Shown piece after piece: positions 7,743-15,205 of a stretch of 22,244 nt of DNA (its first letter is position 1; every line of letters starts with the position of its first letter). The translations under genes and the position numbers were made by a program. Source of the stretch: JAAYDK01 sp964543935 (GTDB lineage: Bacteria; Spirochaetota; Spirochaetia; Sphaerochaetales; Sphaerochaetaceae). The stretch covers positions 1 through 22,244 of the forward strand of contig CAZJAK010000039.1 in the NCBI GenBank assembly GCA_964543935.1, given 5' to 3'. The notes under the pieces are model-generated. The model did not search any database. It saw nothing but the letters and a program-made list of their open reading frames with translations, and was not told the DNA's origin.

Positions 7743-8809
7743 GCATCCTCCCTTTTGAAATACCGTTCCTCAAGAAACGCCAACCCAACCTCTAGCCCCT
7801 CCTTATAGGGCTTAGCGTTTTCAGAGGTGGCGATCTGTTGAACACGGATTTCCAGTCCCGGCAAGCGGACGAAATAGTTGTACATGTTACCTAAGAAAAT
7901 CGCTTGGGAGACAGTCGCACGCACGGGGCTGTCAGTGGCGAAGACAATGTCCATAGGCCTGACTCCGAGCATGGCCTTGTGTTCTGCCAAAGCATAGGGC
8001 GTCGCCGATTTGAATGGTATCTTCTTCTCAAAATCGAGGAAGACATGCCCGTCCTCTACCACCACCGGGATGAAGTTCGACACTCCAATGAATTGGAAAA
8101 CAAACTTGTTGGCGGGATGCTTAATGATCTCTTCATCCGTCCCGATCTGGGCGATCGAGCCGTCGGGTTCCATAATGACTATCTTGTCGCACAACTGCAT
8201 GGCAGCTTCCTGGTCATGGGTAATGTAAATGATCGTGGTGCCCAACCTTTGTTGGAGCATGCGGATTTCCACGAGCATTTGCTCACGCAACTTGGCGTCA
8301 AGGTTCGTGATAGGCTCGTCCATGATCAGAAAATCACGGGAGGAAGTCAGCGCGCGTGCGATCGCCACCCTTTGCTGTTGGCCGCCGGAAAGTTGGGAGG
8401 GCATGTACTTCTCATACCCCACCATGTTGACCTGCCCGAGTGCTTCGTGCACCTGCTGCCCTATGTCCTCTTTGGACAGTTTGCGTTTTCTCAACGGATA
8501 GGCAATGTTGTCATACACACTCAGGTGTGGCCACACCGCGTAATCCTGAAAAACCACGCCGATGTGCCGTTGTTCAGGGGGAATGTCGATCCTATCGCTA
8601 TGGCTGAACACGATTTCACCGTCAAGGTGCACTGTTCCTCGTTGTGGCTTGATGAATCCGCATATCGTCCTGGCGACTGTGGTTTTCCCGCACCCAGAAG
8701 GACCTACGATGCCGATGATTTGGCCCGGTTCAACCTTCAATGAGAAATCCTTAAGGACGGCATGCTCACCATAGCTCACGCAGATGTCTTTCAATTCAAC
8801 TTTTTCCAC
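7739..8809 (-). CDS. ABC importer ATPase, first of two (FbpC/PotA type)
   Basis: A 356-residue ATPase with Walker A GPSGCGKTT (about 36-44), Q-loop VFQDYAVWPH, signature LSGGQQQR, Walker B FLIMDEP, D-loop TNLD and switch histidine in THDQEAA, then a TOBE-like C-terminal region including VRPMDI. The GTG at 8809 (protein beginning MEKVELKDI) is chosen because AGGGGG stands about 6 bases upstream; a GTG at 8827 in frame lacks a good site. It follows the substrate-binding protein gene after a 66-bp gap containing a hairpin, and is coupled to the permease by an ATGA overlap. With the second ATPase it probably forms the two nucleotide-binding subunits of a single importer. Confidence 0.88.
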   Translation of the reverse strand: MEKVELKDICVSYGEHAVLKDFSLKVEPGQIIGIVGPSGCGKTTVARTICGFIKPQRGTVHLDGEIVFSHSDRIDIPPEQRHIGVVFQDYAVWPHLSVYDNIAYPLRKRKLSKEDIGQQVHEALGQVNMVGYEKYMPSQLSGGQQQRVAIARALTSSRDFLIMDEPITNLDAKLREQMLVEIRMLQQRLGTTIIYITHDQEAAMQLCDKIVIMEPDGSIAQIGTDEEIIKHPANKFVFQFIGVSNFIPVVVEDGHVFLDFEKKIPFKSATPYALAEHKAMLGVRPMDIVFATDSPVRATVSQAIFLGNMYNYFVRLPGLEIRVQQIATSENAKPYKEGLEVGLAFLEERYFKREDA

Positions 8810-8831
8810 GAGCCACCCCCTGTCCACCCTG

Positions 8832-8858
8832 CAGGCCGGACAATTGGCGCCCGGCCTG
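8832..8858 (-). promoter_or_regulatory. Intercistronic hairpin between binding-protein and ATPase genes
   Basis: CAGGCCGG (8832-8839) and CCGGCCTG (8851-8858) make a perfect 8-bp GC-rich stem with an 11-base loop, 18 bp after the binding-protein stop codon. There is no T run. Such hairpins after the first gene of importer operons are known to protect the upstream message and so raise binding-protein levels over membrane parts; that role here is inferred from position. Confidence 0.55.
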
Positions 8859-8875
8859 AGGATTCGGAACCATGG

Positions 8876-9925
8876 TTACTTCTGTTTCTTGAAGTATGAA
8901 TCGAACCTGTCGAGCAGCTCGTTGCTGACTTTGGCAAGGTCGATCCAGTCGATTGGAAGTGCTTTAACGGCGACCTCGGTCGCACTCAGCATCCCAGCAG
9001 GAAGCTCAACACCATCGACAATGGGGGTGATGTTGTACTGGGTGAGCAATTTCTGGCCACCGTTGGGGTCTAGGATGAAATCATAGAGAAGTTTGGCAAG
9101 GTCTTCGTGCGGAGCACCCACAGGAATCGCGATGGGACAGGGAACGGCAACAATGTCGGCAGTGTCATGCCAACCGATCGGAGAACCTTCGGCCATGAGG
9201 TTTTTAGTGTTGTAGTCGACACCGAAAGCAACCTTATAGGATCCAGCGGCGACTGCATTGTTTGTCGCCCCTGAGCTTGACTGCAATTCGGTTCCCATTT
9301 CGCCAAGTTTTTTGAAGTAATCCCAACCGTATTTGGGATTGTTCACCATCGCATAGACTAGCGCCTTGGTCGAGCCGGAACCAGTCGGGTCGGTCATGAT
9401 CAGCTGTTTGTTGAAATTTTGGGCAAGCAGGCCGTCCCAATTGAATGGGGCTTCTTTGTCTGAGCTCGATGTCGTACTGAACGTAATGCCCATGATCAAA
9501 AGCCGTGCTCCGGTGTAGTAGCCGTCGGCATCCTTGAACTTTGCGTCCACTTTTGCTGCGAACGGGGACACATACTTTACCAGATGATTGTCGGCCTTGA
9601 GATTGATCATCGCCGAGGGATCGGCAAGCCAAGCCAGATCACATGTCACCGATTTGGATTGGAACTCTGTCGACAGCTTGGTGACGCATTTGCCTGAAGT
9701 GGCTGAATAATAATCCAGCTTGACATTCGGGTACTTGGCCTCAAAGGCATTCTTCAAAGCGATGACGACATCCTCGCCTGTGGAAGAATAAAGCATGACC
9801 GTTCCGCTGTATGACGTATTGACGTCGGCAGCTGCGGTTGGGGCTTGCGCCTCAGTGGCTCCGCCTGCTGACAACGGCACCAAACATACCGAGATCAACA
9901 AGCAAACAAGAACATACTTTTTCAT
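8876..9925 (-). CDS. Periplasmic substrate-binding protein of an AfuA/FbpA-like ABC importer
   Basis: A 349-residue protein with an N-terminal signal peptide (KK, then about 15 hydrophobic residues ending LSAGG) and no lipobox cysteine, so probably soluble in the periplasm. The mature part opens with VMLYSSTGEDVVIALKNAF, the usual first strand and helix of class-II binding proteins of the iron / phosphonate / sugar-phosphate group, and has DLAWLADPSAM, GSGSTKALVYAM and a late APHEDLAKLLYDFILDPNGGQKLL. The adjacent tyrosine pair that holds iron in FbpA proteins is not seen in the matching region (FGVDYNTKN), which argues against ferric iron. Two cysteines (SGKC, VTCD) could form a disulfide. 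AAGGAGG and ATG are well placed. It is the first gene of the five-gene operon. The ligand is unknown. Confidence 0.85.
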   Translation of the reverse strand: MKKYVLVCLLISVCLVPLSAGGATEAQAPTAAADVNTSYSGTVMLYSSTGEDVVIALKNAFEAKYPNVKLDYYSATSGKCVTKLSTEFQSKSVTCDLAWLADPSAMINLKADNHLVKYVSPFAAKVDAKFKDADGYYTGARLLIMGITFSTTSSSDKEAPFNWDGLLAQNFNKQLIMTDPTGSGSTKALVYAMVNNPKYGWDYFKKLGEMGTELQSSSGATNNAVAAGSYKVAFGVDYNTKNLMAEGSPIGWHDTADIVAVPCPIAIPVGAPHEDLAKLLYDFILDPNGGQKLLTQYNITPIVDGVELPAGMLSATEVAVKALPIDWIDLAKVSNELLDRFDSYFKKQK

Positions 9926-9946
9926 ATCACCTTTCCTCCTTGATAA

Positions 9947-9960
9947 CGGGCTCGCGCCCG
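9947..9960 (-). promoter_or_regulatory. GNRA-capped hairpin just before the binding-protein ribosome binding site
   Basis: Read on the minus strand this is CGGGC-GCGA-GCCCG: a 5-bp GC stem closed by a GCGA (GNRA) tetraloop, ending about 6 bases before AAGGAGG of the binding-protein gene. A GNRA tetraloop on a GC stem is unusually stable RNA. In this position it would be a 5' stabiliser or a translational control element; either is inference. Confidence 0.5.
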
Positions 9961-9973
9961 AAAGGTGATTTTT

Positions 9974-9979
9974 AGTATA
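9974..9979 (-). promoter_or_regulatory. Putative -10 element of the importer operon promoter
   Basis: On the minus strand TATACT, in the AT-rich gap between the importer operon and the AraC-type gene, gives a transcription start just before the GNRA hairpin. No good -35 hexamer lies 16-18 bp upstream, which would suit a promoter needing an activator such as the adjacent AraC-family protein. The rest of the gap (about 9980-10112) is very AT-rich with only short imperfect repeats. Confidence 0.35.
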
Positions 9980-10112
9980 AATTACTGATTTTTGGCAGTG
10001 TAGTACAAAAAAATGACTTTTTAATATGTTGTTCGAAATTTGAATATTTCTAATTTTTCTTTTATCTTGTCAAGAATTAGTAATATCATGCATACTGAGA
10101 TTGGAGAATTCC

Positions 10113-12347
10113 ATGGCAAAAGTGAAACGCACCAAAAGACTTTCCTTGTCGCTGGTCTTCATCGGTTTGCTGATAGGCATGTTTCTTCTTTTCCTGATTC
10201 TCATGGTCATTCTCTACAGTCAGTTCCAGGAATCCTTGCTCGCCTCTCTTGCCAAGCAGAACGAGGAATTTGCATCCCAGGTCAGTTCAATGACCCAATT
10301 TGCCGATGAGATTTTGATCAGCACGACCAATCAAATCTTTTACGATCCAGCGGTGGCCTTGCTGCGCGAAGGCGTCGGAATCTCCAACTTCGATTTCATA
10401 GCCGGAATGAGGCGGATCAACGACATCACCGCATCGACCATGCTAGTCGATTCAATCTATATCTATAACGGCAACCAAGACTATGTCTACAGCACCGCCC
10501 AATATGGGGCAGTGAACGATACCGCTGAGCATTTCAAGGACAAAACTGCAGTGCAGCTGCTCCGCGAACGTGATAGCGGACAACGGCTGGTCATGATCCC
10601 GCGCAGGACCTATCTCTTCAGCGGTTCCGGGAATCCGGCCCTCTATTCGTTCATGTTCTTTGAGATGAATCCCGAAGGGAGGCCGGGCAACAATGCAATC
10701 CTGCTCAACCTGAAGGCCACAGCCTTCACTAGGTTATATTTCGGTAGCGACTTCCAGAATCAAGCGTTCATCATGAACAGTGCAGGGAGCCTGATTGCTT
10801 CCCAAGATTCGTTGGAGGAGCATCCCCGACAAGAACTCATCAATGAAATCCTGGCAGAGAGGAACAATGGAAAAAGCAGCGGTTATTTCACCTTCCGCAA
10901 TACCGATGGGAAAAGGTTGCTTTGCTTCTATTCATCCATGGGGGAGCACAACTGGCTCTACGTGAAGGCTCTCGCCTATGAAGAGGCCTTCCCTGCCCTG
11001 TTGCATTCACGCAACCGTACCCTAATCAGCCTCTCCGTCATCATCCTCGTATTGGTGGCAGTGTCGGTCTTGATGGCCAAACGCGTCTATGTCCCTTATA
11101 GGAGACTATCAACAAAGATATCCAACGCCGTATCAGGGAGTGCAAATGAGAATCCAGACCAGATCATCAGGAACCTTGACCAGCTCATCGACGAGCACGA
11201 CAGCCGGGGTTATTTGGAACCCATGATAAAAACTGAAGTCCTCAAAGACCTCCTGTCGGGCAAAATCTCCATCGACACACCAGACTTCAACCTGGAATCC
11301 TACCGCCTGCAGATAGCCATTGGCTTCCCGGTCACGCTGTATCTTGTGAACACCAAGGAGGCATCGCCGATCATCGAAAGCATTCAGGCAAAGATACCCT
11401 ATTGCGAGGCAGTGGCGGTCGATGCATATACCATCATGTTTCTCCAACCGATGAACTGTGATCAGGAGGTCCAATCACGAAATGAATTCGTCGAGAAGCA
11501 CCCTGATATGTTGCTCATCTACTCGGGAGAGGTCAGGAAATGGTCTTCGATCCCCGACACATACCAGAAGCTCAGGGAAACCTGGCAACTCAGATTCCTA
11601 CATCCTGGCAAAAGGCTCATCGCCTTGGAAGATCAACCGATGAGAAAACATGCGATGGCGCCTCTTTCTGAGAAATCGGCCGCGACAATCGGTTTTCTCA
11701 AAAAGGGGTTCTATACAAAGACCACCGAAAGCTGGAACCTGTTTGTTCGAGAACTGGAAGACAAGCAGTATGCAACGGTCAACATCGCCCTGATCAACAT
11801 TACCAACGCCATCCTCAAGCTTGCATGGGATCACAAACTGCTTGACTCGACCTATGAGGAAGCCTGTATGGCATTCCAGAACAAGATCGCCGCTCTTGAT
11901 GACATCCAAGAACTGTATGACCATCTCGACGGGCTGTTCCACAAAATCACCGACAATGTCCAGATGATGCAGCAGACCAGCAAAAAAGGCACGATCCAAG
12001 AGATTGCCGAGTACCTCGCCCATAATTACACCGATATGCAGATTTCCACCAAGTCTGTGGCAGATGTTTTCGGCATGTCTCCCGCTTACCTCTCCCGAAT
12101 CTATAGGCAAAGCCAAGGCCATTCCCTTATGCACGAGATCAATGCACTGAGAATCCAACATGCCAAAGAATGCCTTGCCGATCCCGGCTGTCTTATCAAG
12201 GACATTCCCCAAAGGATTGGACTTGAAAACTCGCAATACTTCTTTCAACTATTCAAGAACATGACGGGCAAAACACCCAAGGCTTATCAGAACGACCTGT
12301 TGCTGCTCAGAAGGAGAGAGGTTGCGAGACAGCGCAAACCACTCTGA
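10113..12347 (+). CDS. Membrane-spanning AraC-family regulator with an extracytoplasmic sensor domain
   Basis: A 744-residue one-component sensor-regulator. The ATG at 10113 is preferred over a TTG at 10101 because GGAG lies 6 bases before it. After a basic start (KVKRTKR) comes a membrane span (about 10-36), an extracytoplasmic domain of about 265 residues that resembles the Cache-like sensors of this class, and a second span (about 304-322, LSVIILVLVAVSVLM). A cytoplasmic linker region follows, then a C-terminal AraC DNA-binding domain over the last 110 residues: DMQISTKSVADVFGMSPAYLSRIYRQ, then RIQHAKECL, and the second helix-turn-helix IKDIPQRIGLENSQYFFQLFKNMTGKTP. Such regulators commonly sit beside and activate sugar ABC importers in Firmicutes and spirochaetes. 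It is divergent from the importer operon, so it is the likely activator, sensing the ligand outside the membrane. Its 3' end overlaps the convergent gene by 41 bp. Confidence 0.88.
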   Translation: MAKVKRTKRLSLSLVFIGLLIGMFLLFLILMVILYSQFQESLLASLAKQNEEFASQVSSMTQFADEILISTTNQIFYDPAVALLREGVGISNFDFIAGMRRINDITASTMLVDSIYIYNGNQDYVYSTAQYGAVNDTAEHFKDKTAVQLLRERDSGQRLVMIPRRTYLFSGSGNPALYSFMFFEMNPEGRPGNNAILLNLKATAFTRLYFGSDFQNQAFIMNSAGSLIASQDSLEEHPRQELINEILAERNNGKSSGYFTFRNTDGKRLLCFYSSMGEHNWLYVKALAYEEAFPALLHSRNRTLISLSVIILVLVAVSVLMAKRVYVPYRRLSTKISNAVSGSANENPDQIIRNLDQLIDEHDSRGYLEPMIKTEVLKDLLSGKISIDTPDFNLESYRLQIAIGFPVTLYLVNTKEASPIIESIQAKIPYCEAVAVDAYTIMFLQPMNCDQEVQSRNEFVEKHPDMLLIYSGEVRKWSSIPDTYQKLRETWQLRFLHPGKRLIALEDQPMRKHAMAPLSEKSAATIGFLKKGFYTKTTESWNLFVRELEDKQYATVNIALINITNAILKLAWDHKLLDSTYEEACMAFQNKIAALDDIQELYDHLDGLFHKITDNVQMMQQTSKKGTIQEIAEYLAHNYTDMQISTKSVADVFGMSPAYLSRIYRQSQGHSLMHEINALRIQHAKECLADPGCLIKDIPQRIGLENSQYFFQLFKNMTGKTPKAYQNDLLLLRRREVARQRKPL

Positions 12348-13533
12348 TGTTGCGCTGTTCCAACCATGCCACGAGGGAACTGCAAGCTTCAGCTTTGGCA
12401 TGAAACAGCATGACCGCAGAAGGTTTGACCTTCTCCACCATGTTCATGACATCGTTCCGGTCGGGATGCACTTTTATGGTGGTGGATTCGACTTCCAAGC
12501 ATATCGATTCCTTTCGGCGGTATCCGGGGTCCTGTATCATGGCACCCAACGATCCCGCAGCTACATGCCCGCTTAAAATCACCTTGTTCTTGTAGCTGCC
12601 CTTGATTTTTTCCAAGTAGTGGACCGATACGGGGCTTGTCATCATGCCGTCTGGACAGAGAATGGCAAAACCGTCCAGACTCTTTCCCGATTCGGTTTCA
12701 GCTTGGAAAAAACCGTCCTGTGCTTTCCATAACGGCGACGGAGCAATCCACTCGTCCTTCCCTTTCAATAGAGAATAACATTTCAATATGCTCGGTTCCA
12801 CCATCAACGGCACACCATGGTGTAAAAGATACAAGAAGAGGTCGATCCCCCGCCCCTGAGCGGGAACTGGCAGCAACACGGTTCCTTTTTTATCAATCGT
12901 CTCCTTGACTGAGACAAGGATCTTTGCGAACTGCTGTCCTTGATCTAGCGTCCTAGCGGCATATGCCGCATCAGCGACAAGCACGTCGCTGGCAGGCAAT
13001 TCATCGGCCCGCAACAGGAGAGCGTCAACACAGATATCGCCCGTGTACAGCAATGTGGTACCGGCGATATCCAACCGGTACCAGAGGCCTCCCACCATGT
13101 GGGCGCTGCGTCCGGCGAGAACCCCGATACCGGCGATTTCATGGTCTCCAGGTTCCAGCGGCTGGAAATCTAGTGAATCTACATTGTCTTCATCAAAGGG
13201 AAGCCGTCCCCCTTTATATTTTACATACGAGACCCATTTGTGCATGAAATCCCTTGCAAGCGACATGGTCTCCGAACTGCAGAACACCGGCCCGCGGTAT
13301 CCGAGCCCGAATAGGTACGGTAGTGCGGCGCAATGGTCCTCATGGGCATGCGAGAGAAACACAGCGTCGAGTGACGATGCAATTTCCTTGCTCAACGCAG
13401 GATACATGCGTTCTATCGAAGAGATTTCCCTCCGCACGCCACAATCAAGCAGGAAATGCCTTTCGCCGGAGGAGACATAGAAACAATTGCGCGCCTCTTC
13501 CCCGCTGCCACCCAAAGACTGGACTGTGATCAT
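12307..13533 (-). CDS. Metallo-beta-lactamase-fold hydrolase of the beta-CASP (RNA-processing) type
   Basis: A 408-residue protein. Zinc ligands: HAHEDH at 62-67 (motif 2), His145 in SAHM (motif 3), Asp166 in YTGD (motif 4) and probably His378 in LFHAKAE. An inserted segment contains PVPAQGRG (222-229) and SGHVAAGSLG (321-330), close to the beta-CASP features of CPSF73/RNase J-like nucleases (P-QGR and SG-QA-GT-G). This favours a nucleic-acid hydrolase over a beta-lactamase, but the protein is short for that group and diverged, so the substrate is open. GGGGGT precedes the ATG. It follows araA by 132 bp on the same strand, which includes a weak 6-bp hairpin without a T run, so cotranscription with the arabinose genes is possible. 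Its last 41 bp overlap the convergent AraC-type gene. Confidence 0.75.
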   Translation of the reverse strand: MITVQSLGGSGEEARNCFYVSSGERHFLLDCGVRREISSIERMYPALSKEIASSLDAVFLSHAHEDHCAALPYLFGLGYRGPVFCSSETMSLARDFMHKWVSYVKYKGGRLPFDEDNVDSLDFQPLEPGDHEIAGIGVLAGRSAHMVGGLWYRLDIAGTTLLYTGDICVDALLLRADELPASDVLVADAAYAARTLDQGQQFAKILVSVKETIDKKGTVLLPVPAQGRGIDLFLYLLHHGVPLMVEPSILKCYSLLKGKDEWIAPSPLWKAQDGFFQAETESGKSLDGFAILCPDGMMTSPVSVHYLEKIKGSYKNKVILSGHVAAGSLGAMIQDPGYRRKESICLEVESTTIKVHPDRNDVMNMVEKVKPSAVMLFHAKAEACSSLVAWLEQRNIRVVCAVSQPLSF

Positions 13534-13622
13534 CCGACCCCCGATTGGCAGAATTCTAAATCAATTCCCGCTCCCATACAAGGAATGATCCGCGTGAACC
13601 GACCCTCCATCATATGGCTTTC

Positions 13623-13639
13623 GAAGGCGCAAGGCCTTC
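13623..13639 (-). repeat. Small hairpin between araA and the metallo-hydrolase gene
   Basis: GAAGGC (13623-13628) and GCCTTC (13634-13639) form a 6-bp stem with a 5-base loop, 26 bp after the araA stop. There is no T run on the minus strand, so it is more likely a stabilising or partial terminator structure than a full transcript end. The rest of the 132-bp gap shows nothing further. Confidence 0.35.
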
Positions 13640-13665
13640 TTCGTCATCGACGGATCACATCTTGG

Positions 13666-15132
13666 TCACTTGAAGCGCCAGATCAGGTCCTTCATCTGCA
13701 GTTCGTCTTCCAGTTTGCCGACGGTCGTTTCCTTGTCGATATGGATGAACTCGATGTCCATGATCCTGGCCCAGTCGCGCATCATCTGGGCCGTCACATC
13801 AAAGCTCAGCACGGTGTGGTGCGCTCCGCCAGCCAAGATCCAACACTCGATTCCCGTGGCAAGATCCGGCATTGCTTTCCACATCACCCTGGCCACAGGC
13901 AGGTTCGGCATGGGCATGATCGGCTTGACCGCCACGACATCCTGCACGATCAGGCGCATCCGTCCGCCCATGTCCACCAACGAAGCCACGATGGCCGGGC
14001 CTGTTTTTCCTTCGAACACCAGACGGGCCGGGTCCTTCGCATTCATCCCGATCCCGAGGAAGTGGGTCTCGATCCTGGGTTTGCCGGCCGCCAAGCTCGG
14101 GCAAACCTCGAGCATGTGGGCACCGAGCGAGTATTCTTGCCCCTCTGCGAGATGGTAGGTGTAATCCTCCATGAATGCAGACGCTCCGTTGCCGTCCGTC
14201 CCCATCGATTTCATGATGGCTGTCATTGCAGCGACCTTCCAATCGCCCTCACCGCCGTACCCGTAGCCTTGCGCCATGAGATGCTGGCTGGCGAGCCCCG
14301 GCAGTTGCTCCATGCCGTACAGGTCTTGGAAGGTGTTGGAGAAGGCCCGGCAGCCTTCCCGGTCCAACATCCGTTTCATCGCGATCTCTTCCCTGGCCTG
14401 ATACCGGACCGCTTCAAGGTCGTCCGTGGCGATGTCGTACTGCTGCCGATAGGTTGCGAACAGCGCATCGATGTCCGCTTCGGTGACAGCCTGCATCTCC
14501 TTGACCAAGTCTCCGGTCGCCCAAGTGTTGACTTGCCACCCGAACTTGACCTGAGCCTCGACCTTGTCCCCTTCGGTCACTGCCACCTCGCGCATATTGT
14601 CGCCGAAGCGCATGACCCTGAGATTACGTGAGACGTGCGCGCCGACACACACCCTCATCCAAGCGGCAAGACGGGCAGGGACGGCGGGATCCTTCCAATG
14701 GCCGGCGATGACCTTCCTCGGCATCCTGAGGCGGGCTGCGATGAAACCATGCTCGCGGTCGCCATGGGCCGATTGGTTCAGGTTCATGAAATCCATGTCG
14801 ATTTCTTCGTTCGGGATTTCCCGGTTGTATTGGGTGGCGAGATGACAATAAGGTTTCTGGAGGATCTCGAACCCATTGATCCACATCTTCGACGGGCTGA
14901 AAGTGTGGCACCACGTGACGATGCCGCAGCATTCGTCGCGGTAGTTGGCTTCCTTGACGAGGTTGGTGATCTCGGTGTTGCTTTTTGCAGTCATCTTATA
15001 GACCAAGGGATACGGAAGGACCTTGGACAGCTGCTGCGCCATCTCCCTCGCCCGCGCGTCGACTGTATTCAGAACCGTATCGCCATATAATGACTGACTC
15101 CCCACTACAAACCAGAATTCCTTATGTTCCAT
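13666..15132 (-). CDS. araA: L-arabinose isomerase
   Basis: Converts L-arabinose to L-ribulose in the cytoplasm, using Mn. The 488-residue length fits the family (about 490-500). The start is conserved (FWFVVGSQSLYGDTVL), and motifs include WCHTFSPSKMWI and NLNQSAHGDREHGF. The four metal ligands are visible: Glu295 in GEGDWK, Glu322 in FMEDYTYH, His339 in LGAHMLEV, and a histidine of GGAHHTVLS (438/439). The spacings between them equal those of E. coli AraA (Glu306, Glu333, His350, His450). The ATG at 15132 is preferred since AGGAG lies 8 bases before it; an ATG two codons earlier is too close to that site, and the frame continuing to 15285 would overlap the kinase gene. It lies 73 bp after the ribulokinase-like gene, in the same direction, as the second gene of the arabinose operon. 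Confidence 0.97.
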   Translation of the reverse strand: MEHKEFWFVVGSQSLYGDTVLNTVDARAREMAQQLSKVLPYPLVYKMTAKSNTEITNLVKEANYRDECCGIVTWCHTFSPSKMWINGFEILQKPYCHLATQYNREIPNEEIDMDFMNLNQSAHGDREHGFIAARLRMPRKVIAGHWKDPAVPARLAAWMRVCVGAHVSRNLRVMRFGDNMREVAVTEGDKVEAQVKFGWQVNTWATGDLVKEMQAVTEADIDALFATYRQQYDIATDDLEAVRYQAREEIAMKRMLDREGCRAFSNTFQDLYGMEQLPGLASQHLMAQGYGYGGEGDWKVAAMTAIMKSMGTDGNGASAFMEDYTYHLAEGQEYSLGAHMLEVCPSLAAGKPRIETHFLGIGMNAKDPARLVFEGKTGPAIVASLVDMGGRMRLIVQDVVAVKPIMPMPNLPVARVMWKAMPDLATGIECWILAGGAHHTVLSFDVTAQMMRDWARIMDIEFIHIDKETTVGKLEDELQMKDLIWRFK

Positions 15133-15205
15133 GCTCATTTCTCCTGTCGATGATACGCGGTGCCTATGAATTTTTCTCGGTTGCATGCATGTAGCATGAC
15201 CAGCA

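Noticed and set aside
8876..9925. Ferric iron uptake as the importer's function
   Set aside because: The family permits it, but the iron-binding tyrosine pair is absent and the operon carries a phospho-enzyme homologue.
12307..13533. True beta-lactamase
   Set aside because: The HAHEDH plus beta-CASP-type segments fit RNA-processing hydrolases, and there is no secretion signal.
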